Assembly: GCA_027081565.1 (NCBI GenBank)
Contig: JALWKG010000114.1
Span: forward strand, 1-5,741
DNA from: Helicobacteraceae bacterium
GTDB taxonomy: Bacteria; Campylobacterota; Campylobacteria; Campylobacterales; Sulfurimonadaceae
DNA: 5,741 bases
Reading direction: 5' to 3'
The notes under the pieces are model-generated. The model made no database searches and had not been told where the DNA came from. It saw only the letters and a list, made by a program, of their open reading frames with translations. This document shows, piece after piece, positions 1-5,696 of this stretch. Both the position numbers and the translations under genes were made by a program. Within the stretch, counting starts at the first letter, position 1; every line of letters starts with the position of its first letter.

Positions 1-1734
1 GTCGACAATGCTCTTGCACATCTGCATCAGGTCGATGTTCCGCTGAAAGCGGAGAGTGATCTGCCGCTTGAACGTGCCGTCAAGGGCAAGGTCAGTGAGT
101 TTGTCGCCAATGTCACCTCCCATCTCATTGAAGGGCACGGTGATGAACTGCCGGTGAGTGCCATCCCTGCAGACGGAACCTGGCCGAGCGGTACCACCCA
201 GTATGAAAAACGCAACATCGCACAGGAAGTTCCACTGTGGGACCCCGAAGCCTGTATACAGTGCAACAAATGTGTTCTAGTCTGTCCCCATGCCGTCATA
301 CGCTCCAAGGTCGTGGACGAAGCGCTACTGGCAGATGCTCCGGCACTCTTTAAAAAGATCACGGCCAAAGGCAAGAGTTTCGAACCACAGGAGCAGTTCA
401 GCATACAGGTCGCTGTCGAAGACTGTACCGGATGTTCTCTGTGTGTAGAGGTCTGTCCGGGTCGTAACAAAGAGAACCCCGAGCTCAAAGCCATCAACAT
501 GCATGCCAAAGAACCGCTGCTCCAAGAGGGCATCGAGAACTGGGACTTTTTCACCAAACTTCCAGAGTACGACCGCTCCAAACTCGACCATGCCAAGGTC
601 AAGGAGAGCCAGTTCCTCCAACCGCTGTTCGAGTTCTCGGGTGCCTGCCCCGGCTGTGGTGAGACCCCGTACCTTAAACTCATCACCCAGCTTTTTGGTG
701 ACCGTATGATCGTCGCCAATGCTACAGGCTGTTCTTCCATCTACGGCGGTAACCTTCCGACAACGCCATGGGCCAAGAACCTCCAGGGACGCGGTCCGGC
801 CTGGTCCAACTCACTGTTTGAAGACAACGCCGAGTTTGGTCTGGGCTTCAGACTCACCATAGACAAACATGAGGTTCAGGCGAGAGAGTTCCTGCAGCAG
901 CTTGACACCCTCGACCCTGAACTGACCAACGCCATCTTGAGTGCTGACCAGAGTGACGAAGCGGGTATCTACGCCCAGAGAGATCGTGTCGAAACCTTAA
1001 AAGAGCAGTTAGAGAGTATGGAGCAGCCTGCAGCCAAACAGCTGTCAGAACTGGCTGACTATCTGGTCAAGAAATCCGTATGGATCGTCGGTGGTGACGG
1101 TTGGGCCTACGACATCGGTTACGGCGGTCTCGACCATGTTCTTGCCAGCGGTAAAAACGTCAACATACTGGTCTTGGACACACAGGTCTACTCCAACACC
1201 GGCGGTCAGCAGTCCAAGGCCACACCAACCGGTGCCGTCGCCAAGTTCGCAGCCGGCGGAAAACCACAGCTCCCTAAAGACCTTGGTCTTATGGCCATGG
1301 CCTATGGCAATGTCTATGTCGCCCGTGTCGCCATGGGTGCCAGTGACACCCAGACCCTGAAGGCCTTCATAGAGGCCGAACGCTATGACGGCCCTTCCAT
1401 CATCATCGCCTACTCCCACTGTATCGCGCACGGGTATGATCTAAAGTACGGTATGGATCAGCAAAAACGTGCGGTGGAGTGTGGTCTGTGGCCTACATTC
1501 AGATACAACCCGGAACTTGAGGCTCAGGGCAAAAATCCTATGAAGCTCGACTATAAAGGACCAAAGATCCCGGTCAAAGAGTATATGTATCATGAGACAC
1601 GTTTCAAGATGGTAGAAAAGATGAACAGCGAAGATGCTGCACAGTTCTTAGAGACAGCCACCTGGCATGCAGAAGAGACTTACAAGCGTTATGAGAACAT
1701 GACCAAGGTTAGTTATAACGAAGAGGAGTCCTAA
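1..1734 (+). CDS. nifJ: Pyruvate:ferredoxin (flavodoxin) oxidoreductase, C-terminal half, 5'-truncated by window edge
   Basis: The frame is open from base 1 to TAA at 1732-1734 (577 residues), so the gene begins outside the window; the family is about 1,170-1,200 residues. The enzyme reversibly converts pyruvate and CoA to acetyl-CoA and CO2 and reduces ferredoxin or flavodoxin in the cytoplasm. Numbering residues from base 1, I see two 4Fe-4S motifs (C85/C88/C91/C95 as CIQCNKCVLVCP, and C142/C145/C148/C152 as CTGCSLCVEVCP). The third, proximal cluster has ligands C216 and C219 (ACPGCG), C244 (ATGCSS) and the distant C474 (YSHCIAHG). The thiamine-diphosphate site is GDGWA (365-369) through NTGGQ (399-403). 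All expected ligands are present, so this half looks intact. A GTG at 154 is internal and not the start. The region is visibly richer in GC than the rest of the window. In an autotrophic Campylobacterota host it could run as pyruvate synthase beside the reductive TCA cycle (inference). Confidence 0.95.
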   Translation, partial: VDNALAHLHQVDVPLKAESDLPLERAVKGKVSEFVANVTSHLIEGHGDELPVSAIPADGTWPSGTTQYEKRNIAQEVPLWDPEACIQCNKCVLVCPHAVIRSKVVDEALLADAPALFKKITAKGKSFEPQEQFSIQVAVEDCTGCSLCVEVCPGRNKENPELKAINMHAKEPLLQEGIENWDFFTKLPEYDRSKLDHAKVKESQFLQPLFEFSGACPGCGETPYLKLITQLFGDRMIVANATGCSSIYGGNLPTTPWAKNLQGRGPAWSNSLFEDNAEFGLGFRLTIDKHEVQAREFLQQLDTLDPELTNAILSADQSDEAGIYAQRDRVETLKEQLESMEQPAAKQLSELADYLVKKSVWIVGGDGWAYDIGYGGLDHVLASGKNVNILVLDTQVYSNTGGQQSKATPTGAVAKFAAGGKPQLPKDLGLMAMAYGNVYVARVAMGASDTQTLKAFIEAERYDGPSIIIAYSHCIAHGYDLKYGMDQQKRAVECGLWPTFRYNPELEAQGKNPMKLDYKGPKIPVKEYMYHETRFKMVEKMNSEDAAQFLETATWHAEETYKRYENMTKVSYNEEES

Positions 1735-1768
1735 ACTGCTCTTTTAGATTCACACCAGCTTATACCCC

Positions 1769-1788
1769 ACCCTCTTTTTGAGGGTTTT
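1769..1788 (+). terminator. Intrinsic terminator after nifJ
   Basis: A 6-bp stem, ACCCTC (1769-1774) with GAGGGT (1780-1785), encloses a TTTTT loop and runs into TTTT. It lies 34 bases after the nifJ stop codon. The stem is short but GC-rich and correctly placed. It suggests nifJ is the last gene of its transcript. Confidence 0.65.
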
Positions 1789-1919
1789 ACATCTCCCTTG
1801 TCTACTGTTTTCAAATGACATCTCTTTTTAGAGCTCAGTCTAATTACTATAAATCAGTAGTGTTATAAAATTACGCTTAAACAATCACAATAGTTAAACA
1901 AGAGTATTATTGTCTTATT

Positions 1920-1946
1920 TAAATCAGATAGAATTCATCTGATTTA
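1920..1946. promoter_or_regulatory. Perfect 10-bp inverted repeat in the nifJ / small-gene spacer
   Basis: TAAATCAGAT (1920-1929) and ATCTGATTTA (1937-1946) are perfectly complementary around a 7-base AGAATTC spacer. A second, weaker dyad centred on ACATGT follows at 1948-1962. The pair lies 50-76 bases upstream of the small secreted-peptide start at 1996, so it could be an operator or a leader or terminator hairpin. There is no strong T-run after it. The rest of 1789-1995 is AT-rich and shows no convincing gene; TAAAAT at 1967-1972 is a possible -10 but has no clear -35. Confidence 0.35.
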
Positions 1947-1995
1947 TTACTACATGTAAGTAGAAATAAAATATTTGATACACAGGAGATAGACC

Positions 1996-2139
1996 ATGAA
2001 AGCAATGATGATACTTACACTACTTATTTTAGGTTCTTTACAGGCAGATGACACCGTTCATTATGACACCCACAGTGACAAAAAAAGCAACATCTCAAAG
2101 CCAAATCATCCAAATGATGATCTCTATACCAAGAAATAG
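1996..2139 (+). CDS. Small putative secreted peptide (47 aa), unknown function
   Basis: ATG at 1996 to TAG at 2137-2139 encodes 47 residues. AGGAG at 1984-1988 sits 7 bases before the ATG, a strong ribosome binding site. Residues 1-17 (MKAMMILTLLILGSLQA) form a short Sec-type signal: a lysine at position 2, a hydrophobic core, and a GSLQA/DD cleavage-like junction. The remaining 30 residues are hydrophilic and rich in Asp, Lys, His and Ser (DDTVHYDTHSDKKSNI...), with no cysteines and no recognised domain. A mature periplasmic peptide, perhaps metal-binding given its His and Asp content, is speculative. The gene stands alone, with a possible operator upstream and a REP-like palindrome downstream. 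I do not recognise a family. An overlapping frame (2048-2239) has no comparable start signal and was not preferred. Confidence 0.6.
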   Translation: MKAMMILTLLILGSLQADDTVHYDTHSDKKSNISKPNHPNDDLYTKK

Positions 2140-2187
2140 CCTTCCTCTTAGGTTCACCAATGAGCTATACTTTACAGTACCCTTTTC

Positions 2188-2216
2188 CCGTCACTCCTGC
2201 GTAGGCAGGAGTCCAC
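2188..2216. repeat. REP-like palindromic element
   Basis: ACTCCTGC (2193-2200), loop GTAG, and GCAGGAGT (2205-2212) make a perfect 8-bp stem. It is flanked by CCGTC on the left and CCAC on the right. The layout closely resembles the widespread interspersed palindromes of the form GTCATTCCYGC...GCRGGAATCC found in intergenic DNA of many bacteria. It follows the small peptide gene by about 50 bases and could also act as a hairpin that stabilises or ends that transcript. The copy number in this genome cannot be judged from one window. Confidence 0.55.
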
Positions 2217-2305
2217 AAGCTCTAATACTCATGCCATAGTACTTAGCGTTCTTCTATCCATATATGTTATCTTTTCTGCATTTCAAGGTCAAAAAGCCCA
2301 TGCTA

Positions 2306-2334
2306 TTGTATTACTTCATATATTCAGCTATAAT
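2306..2334 (+). promoter_or_regulatory. Sigma-70-type promoter for the cold-shock gene
   Basis: TTGTAT (2306-2311) is separated by exactly 17 bases from a perfect TATAAT (2329-2334). The predicted start of transcription is near 2341, giving a leader of about 140 nt before the csp start codon. The stretch from 2140 to this promoter contains only the REP-like palindrome and no supported gene. Confidence 0.6.
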
Positions 2335-2340
2335 TCCGTC

Positions 2341-2481
2341 AATGAAAGATGATTTAGAGTTTCATCTTTAGCTTGTATTTTATTGATGACCTTCCGTTGA
2401 CAGTATGATCCACTCGAAAGAACACTCCACTTTAGATTTTAGCACTCCAGAAATGGTGTGCACACAAAAAAAGGAATTGCA
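2341..2481 (+). promoter_or_regulatory. Long structured 5' leader of the cold-shock mRNA
   Basis: If transcription starts near 2341, the mRNA has about 140 untranslated bases. Two hairpins are visible. AAAGATGA (2345-2352) pairs perfectly with TCATCTTT (2362-2369) at the extreme 5' end. GCACTCC (2442-2448) pairs with GGTGTGC (2455-2461), with one mismatch, 9 bases before the Shine-Dalgarno AAGGA (2471-2475). E. coli cspA also has a long leader (about 160 nt) that refolds with temperature; the same role here is inference. A TTGACA at 2397-2402 inside the leader lacks a matching -10. Confidence 0.45.
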
Positions 2482-2700
2482 ATGGCAAATTTAGTAAACG
2501 GAACAGTAAAATGGTTCAATGATGAAAAAGGTTTCGGTTTTATCGAACAAGAAAATGGCGGTAAAGATGTATTTGTACACTTTCGTCAAGTAAACAGTAG
2601 TGGTCACGGTCGTGTTTCTCTTGCTGAAGGTCAAAAAGTGACTTTCGAGCTTGGTGAAGGCGAAAAAGGCCCACAAGCTGAGAACGTTACAGGACTCTAG
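2482..2700 (+). CDS. cspA: CspA-family cold-shock protein (72 aa)
   Basis: This is a single cold-shock domain, a five-stranded OB fold that binds single-stranded RNA and DNA and acts as an RNA chaperone in the cytoplasm. The nucleic-acid motifs are intact: W11, RNP1 as KGFGFI (16-21), and RNP2 as VFVHF (30-34). The C-terminal end is typical of the family (EKGPQAENVTGL), and 72 residues is close to the usual 65-75. I chose ATG 2482 because AAGGA at 2471-2475 lies 6 bases upstream and MANLVNGTVKWFN matches family N-termini. An in-frame GTG at 2458 would add 8 atypical residues and place the start before the ribosome binding site. The gene has its own promoter and long leader, and it converges on the rhlE operon. 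Which csp paralogue it represents, and whether it is cold-induced, cannot be told from sequence. Confidence 0.95.
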   Translation: MANLVNGTVKWFNDEKGFGFIEQENGGKDVFVHFRQVNSSGHGRVSLAEGQKVTFELGEGEKGPQAENVTGL

Positions 2701-2708
2701 TCGTCCCT

Positions 2709-2730
2709 AAGGAGCGCTTAGGCGTTCCTT
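2709..2730 (+). terminator. Hairpin directly after the cold-shock gene
   Basis: AAGGAGCGC (2709-2717), loop TTAG, and GCGTTCCTT (2722-2730) form a 9-bp stem with one G-U pair, starting 9 bases after the stop codon. The tail is GTAAAATGGTTTT rather than a clean T-run, so termination may be partial or shared with the second hairpin just downstream. Confidence 0.5.
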
Positions 2731-2745
2731 GTAAAATGGTTTTAT

Positions 2746-2767
2746 GAAGAGACTACAGAGTCTTTTC
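2746..2767. terminator. Second hairpin between convergent csp and rhlE operon
   Basis: GAAGAGACT (2746-2754), loop ACAG, and AGTCTTTTC (2759-2767) form a 9-bp stem with one G-U pair. On the + strand the descending arm carries the T-run, which suits termination of csp. On the - strand the hairpin may also help end the rhlE operon, whose last stop codon lies about 75 bases away. The remaining spacer, 2768-2840, shows nothing else. Confidence 0.45.
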
Positions 2768-2840
2768 TAAAGCTCTTTAAATAAAGTGCCTCTCTAAATA
2801 TACTTCACCCTCCGTTTTTACACTTCAGATGACATTTATG

Positions 2841-2996
2841 CTATTTATCTTTTGCTTTTTGCTCTGCAGCAGCGCGCTCTTCAGCGATGGTAGTACCATT
2901 TTTTTCTGCTAACTTCTTGAGGCGCTTGTCCTCTTTTTTCTTCTGCTTTTCAAGCTCTCTTGCACGTTTCTCGTATGAATAATTTGCTTTTGCCAT
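2841..2996 (-). CDS. Small lysine-rich charged protein (51 aa) coupled to rhlE
   Basis: Read on the - strand, ATG (2996-2994) to TAG (2843-2841) encodes 51 residues, beginning MAKANYSYEKRARELEKQKK and ending EERAAAEQKAKDK. About half of the residues are Lys, Arg, Glu or Asp. The sequence has no hydrophobic core and is predicted to be a single charged helix, possibly coiled-coil, around residues 8-50. It starts on the last base of the rhlE stop (TAATG), with AAGGA about 8 bases upstream inside the end of rhlE, so translational coupling is likely. Short MAKANYS(Y/F)EKR-type proteins of unknown function occur in many Proteobacteria, as I recall. The basic character and the coupling suggest RNA or ribosome association next to the helicase, but that is inference. 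Confidence 0.85.
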   Translation of the reverse strand: MAKANYSYEKRARELEKQKKKEDKRLKKLAEKNGTTIAEERAAAEQKAKDK

Positions 2997-4291
2997 TATG
3001 AGTTTCCTTGTCTGTTTGTTCCAAATCGTGATGATCTTGGCTTGTTTGGTCTTGGGCGACGGTGATTATGTTCACTCTGTCCGTCATGTGCACTTTTTTT
3101 ACGCTGTTGTTGACGTCCACGGCTCTTTTGCTGTATAGGCTCTGCTTTAATGTCTGGGTTGACATCAAAACCGGGCTCTCTTACTTTTTGAACATCTTTT
3201 TTCATCAACTTTTCAATGTCACGAAGCAGTTTCACTTCATCAACACATACCAAAGAGATAGCATCTCCCTCATTACCCGCACGACCTGTACGACCTATAC
3301 GGTGTACATAGTCCTCAGGAACATTTGGTAGTTCATAGTTTACCACATGTGGAAGCTGATCGATATCAATACCACGAGCAGCGATGTCTGTTGCCACAAG
3401 AACACGAACAGTACCTGCTTTAAAGTTGGCTAGTGCCTTTGTCCGTGCAGACTGACTTTTGTTACCATGAATGGCTGCGGCAGTGATACCATCTTTGCCC
3501 AACTGCTCCGTCAAACGGTTTGCACCATGTTTTGTACGGGTAAAGACAAGTACCTGCTGCCAGTTGTTGTCACTGATAAGGTGAGAAAGAAGTTCACGCT
3601 TACGCTCTCTGTCTACTGGGTAGACATGCTGTGTTACTGATTCGGACGAGGTGTTACGACGTGCCACTTCGATAAGTTCTGGTTTGTTAAGCAATTTGTC
3701 TGCCAACGCTTTGATCTCGTTAGAGAAGGTTGCCGAGAAGAGAAGGTTTTGACGCTTTTTAGGCAACTTAGCCAAGACTTTTTTGATGTCATGGATGAAA
3801 CCCATGTCCAACATACGGTCAGCTTCGTCAAGAACAAAGAACTCTATAGTAGAGAAGTCGATGTAACCTTGGCTCTCTAAGTCAAGCAGACGTCCCGGAG
3901 TCGCGATGATGATGTCCACACCACGTTTAAGTGTCTGGATCTGAGGGTTGCTGCCAACACCACCGAAGATAACGGTAGACTTAAATGGCAAGTACTTGCC
4001 GTAAGCATGAACATTGTCTGCGACCTGAGCTGCAAGTTCGCGTGTCGGAGTCAAGATCAGTGCCTTGACCTTTCGCTTTCCTGTCTCTTTAGGTGCATCA
4101 CTGAGCATCTGTAAAAGTGGCAGTGTAAAACCGGCAGTCTTACCCGTACCCGTCTGAGCACCCGCCAAGACATCTTTTTTAGCCAGCACGATAGGGATCG
4201 CCTGTTTCTGTATAGGTGTAGGAGTAGTATAGCCCTGCTCTTCAATAGCGCGTAAAATAGGCTTAGAAAGCCCCAAGTTGTTAAATGACAT
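2996..4291 (-). CDS. rhlE: DEAD-box ATP-dependent RNA helicase, RhlE type (431 aa)
   Basis: This is a cytoplasmic RNA-unwinding ATPase of the group used in ribosome maturation, RNA turnover and cold adaptation. All superfamily-2 motifs are present in order: the Q-motif region (F3 to Q28, GYTTPTPIQ), Walker A AQTGTGKT (45-52), PTREL (82-86), TPGR (131-134), DEAD (155-158), SAT (186-188), VLVFTRTK (247-254), ATDIAARGIDI (300-310) and HRIGRTGR (330-337). Residues from about 385 to 431 form a low-complexity basic tail rich in Arg, Gln and Lys, typical of RhlE and likely to add RNA affinity. The length is normal. The start is ATG 4291, where MSFNNLGLS matches the family, with AAGG about 10 bases upstream. 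Its TAA overlaps the start of the 51-codon gene by one base, which implies a two-gene operon. It converges on cspA. The subfamily call rests on the N-terminus and tail; other DEAD-box subfamilies are less likely. Confidence 0.95.
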   Translation of the reverse strand: MSFNNLGLSKPILRAIEEQGYTTPTPIQKQAIPIVLAKKDVLAGAQTGTGKTAGFTLPLLQMLSDAPKETGKRKVKALILTPTRELAAQVADNVHAYGKYLPFKSTVIFGGVGSNPQIQTLKRGVDIIIATPGRLLDLESQGYIDFSTIEFFVLDEADRMLDMGFIHDIKKVLAKLPKKRQNLLFSATFSNEIKALADKLLNKPELIEVARRNTSSESVTQHVYPVDRERKRELLSHLISDNNWQQVLVFTRTKHGANRLTEQLGKDGITAAAIHGNKSQSARTKALANFKAGTVRVLVATDIAARGIDIDQLPHVVNYELPNVPEDYVHRIGRTGRAGNEGDAISLVCVDEVKLLRDIEKLMKKDVQKVREPGFDVNPDIKAEPIQQKSRGRQQQRKKSAHDGQSEHNHRRPRPNKPRSSRFGTNRQGNS

Positions 4292-4431
4292 TAATATGTA
4301 CCTTATGGTTGTAAAAGCCCGCCAAGAAGTTTAAAAAATGGTTCGGTCAAGGCTGTAAATGGAATTGATTTTAAAATGTAAGAATTGGAAGTTGTCCAAA
4401 AGTCGCAGACCGAGTGCGCTTAATTTTCAGT

Positions 4432-4437
4432 ATTATA
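4432..4437 (-). promoter_or_regulatory. Candidate -10 element for rhlE
   Basis: The - strand reads GCTATAATACTG here, a perfect TATAAT, about 140 bases upstream of the rhlE start. No good -35 hexamer lies at the expected distance; promoters in Campylobacterota often lack one. It would give rhlE a long leader of about 135 nt. The 4292-4491 spacer contains no gene and no clear intI terminator, so some read-through from intI into rhlE is possible. Confidence 0.4.
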
Positions 4438-4491
4438 GCGTAAAGATCGGGTTTTAGATGGTTTATGAAATGGGCTAAGACTCATTAAAGC

Positions 4492-5460
4492 CTACATATC
4501 CAACGGACTCACCACCCTGCCCTTATTCATCTCTGCTACAACGTGTGTGTAGATCATTGTCGTCTCAACACTTTTGTGTCCTAACAGTTCCTGAATGGAA
4601 CGCAGATCAATTCCCGCTTGTAACAGATGAGTAGCATAGGAGTGTCTAAATATATGTGAAGTAACACGTTTATATAGCTCCACTTGTGTCACTGCACTTT
4701 TAATATTTCGACTCAAAGTCGTTTCCAACACATGATGTCGTCTTATCTCTCCGCTGCGTGGATCTTTAGAGACTTTATTCATAGGGAACAGATACTGCCA
4801 TTTGGTCTCGTACTTTGCTTTAGGATACTTCATTTGTAATTGATGGGGAAGATGTACCGAACCGCAACCTTTTTGAATATCTTGTTCATGGAGGTTTTTT
4901 ACTTTTTCTATCTGTATTTTTAGTGCTTCTTTTATAGAAACAGGCAGTGGCAGTGTACGGTCTTGTAGTGACTTACTGTCCCATATATAGACTTTGTCAA
5001 ATCCAAAATCTATGTCTTTAATCCTTATATTTAAAGCTTCACTCATACGAAGACCACATCCATACATCATTTTGACAATAAGTTGATAAGTCCCATCCAT
5101 GTGATCTATGATCATTTTCACTTCTTCTTTTGTTAATACAATCGGTATGTGCTTACGTTCTTGTGCACGAAGTGCCTGAATGTTCCATTCGCTCATATCT
5201 TTTTTAAGAACTTCTCTATACAAAAAGAGCAAGGCACTAAATGCTTGGTTCTGTGTTGTCGGTGATACTTTTTTCTGCACCGCCAAAAAAGTCAGAAATT
5301 GCTCTATCTCATCTTTACCCATCTCATTTGGATGGCGCAGGTGATGAAAAAATATATAACGTTTAATCCAGCTCACATAAGATTGTTCTGTCTTTATACT
5401 GTAATGTTTTAACCTTATCTTATCTCGTACCTGATCTAAAAGTTTACGCTCTTTCATCAT
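4492..5460 (-). CDS. intI: Integron integrase, IntI family tyrosine recombinase (322 aa)
   Basis: This site-specific recombinase inserts and excises gene cassettes by recombining attI and attC sites. An N-terminal SAM-like DNA-binding domain spans about residues 5-90 and a catalytic domain about 105-310. Catalytic residues are R138 (GCGLRMSE), K163, H269 and R272 (SHIFRHSYATHLL), H295 (ELLGH) and the nucleophile Y304 (TMIYTHV). The stretch about 198-243 is the insertion that separates IntI from XerC/XerD: GCGSVHLPHQL, KYPKAKYETKWQYLFP and DPRSGEIRRHHV. The C-terminus GRVVSPLDM also matches IntI proteins. The length is typical (320-340). Two adjacent ATGs occur; the second (5457) has better spacing from GAGGAG (5464-5469), giving 321 residues. 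The usual GKG around the catalytic lysine reads SKS. The gene is AT-rich against nifJ. By analogy with class 1 integrons, cassettes would lie to the right and be read on the + strand. Confidence 0.93.
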   Translation of the reverse strand: MMKERKLLDQVRDKIRLKHYSIKTEQSYVSWIKRYIFFHHLRHPNEMGKDEIEQFLTFLAVQKKVSPTTQNQAFSALLFLYREVLKKDMSEWNIQALRAQERKHIPIVLTKEEVKMIIDHMDGTYQLIVKMMYGCGLRMSEALNIRIKDIDFGFDKVYIWDSKSLQDRTLPLPVSIKEALKIQIEKVKNLHEQDIQKGCGSVHLPHQLQMKYPKAKYETKWQYLFPMNKVSKDPRSGEIRRHHVLETTLSRNIKSAVTQVELYKRVTSHIFRHSYATHLLQAGIDLRSIQELLGHKSVETTMIYTHVVAEMNKGRVVSPLDM

Positions 5461-5474
5461 TAACTCCTCATTTC

Positions 5475-5648
5475 AATAACCTTACAAAATGTAAAGATAT
5501 GCCCTTAAAGAGAAATAGCCTTACAATTTGTACTGCTATTACTCTCTCATACAATAGCAGTACATCTTCTTTGGCTCTATTATCTTTACTTAGATGAAAA
5601 GACTTACAAAATATGTCATTTTGTCAAATATTAAAAAATAGCAATACA
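5475..5648 (+). repeat. Five degenerate AATAGCCTTACAA-like direct repeats at about 40-bp spacing
   Basis: Copies start at 5475 (AATAACCTTACAA), 5514 (AATAGCCTTACAA), 5553 (AATAGCAGTACA), 5597 (AAAAGACTTACAA) and 5637 (AATAGCAATACA). Their start-to-start distances are 39, 39, 44 and 40 bases. The first two copies match over a longer stretch, about 20 of 26 positions. The region is extremely AT-rich, so some similarity is expected by chance. The regular spacing makes repeated protein-binding sites, for the integrase or a regulator, worth considering. Confidence 0.4.
5529..5564. promoter_or_regulatory. 12-bp perfect inverted repeat upstream of intI
   Basis: TGTACTGCTATT (5529-5540) and AATAGCAGTACA (5553-5564) are perfectly complementary around a 12-base spacer, 69-104 bases upstream of the intI start. 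It could be an operator for a dimeric regulator or a hairpin in the intI leader. It does not match the E. coli LexA box (CTGT-N8-ACAG) that controls several other integron integrases. A weak - strand -10 candidate (GATAAT, 5584-5579) would put transcription start just upstream of it, making it part of the leader. Confidence 0.5.
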
Positions 5649-5696
5649 TTATTTTTGTTGGATAATACTTGCTATTTAGGATTAGTTGTATATTAT
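5621..5696 (+). promoter_or_regulatory. Possible cassette promoter (Pc) candidates
   Basis: Two weak + strand promoter-like pairs point out of the window: TTGTCA (5621-5626) with TACATT (5645-5650) at 18 bases, and TTGCTA (5669-5674) with TATTAT (5691-5696) at 16 bases. A cassette promoter is expected here in an integron, but in DNA this AT-rich such matches arise easily. The final stretch, 5708-5741, holds no recognisable gene or attC. Confidence 0.25.

Noticed and set aside
27..740. Long antisense open frame opposite nifJ
   Set aside because: It mirrors the GC-rich codon bias of nifJ, has no ribosome binding site or recognisable protein features, and overlaps a well-supported gene.
154..1734. 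Independent gene starting at GTG 154
   Set aside because: The same frame is open back to base 1 with continuous NifJ-like sequence, so this is an internal valine of a truncated gene.
1817..1870. 17-codon ORF after nifJ (ATGACATCT...)
   Set aside because: It is very short, with no ribosome binding site and no features beyond chance.
2048..2239. 63-codon + strand frame overlapping the small secreted peptide
   Set aside because: There is no credible start signal, it runs through the REP-like palindrome, and the competing frame at 1996 has a strong ribosome binding site and signal peptide.
2397..2402. Perfect TTGACA as a second csp promoter
   Set aside because: No -10-like hexamer lies 15-19 bases downstream; the pair at 2306/2329 is much better.
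4490..4502. GTTGGATAT on the - strand at the intI 3' end as a second recombination core
   Set aside because: It encodes the conserved SPLDM end of IntI (CCG TTG GAT ATG), so coding constraint explains it, and no paired core or foldable attC surrounds it.
4492..5460. XerC/XerD or phage integrase identity for the recombinase
   Set aside because: The IntI-specific insertion (WQYLFP, DPRSG, RRHHV) and the SPLD C-terminus are absent from Xer proteins and ordinary phage integrases.
5529..5564. The inverted repeat as an attC site
   Set aside because: Its arms lack the RYYYAAC and GTTRRRY terminal cores and the extrahelical-base layout of attC sites.
5475..5648. CRISPR array
   Set aside because: The repeats are only about 13 bases, degenerate, and lack long conserved repeats alternating with unique spacers; no cas gene is present.
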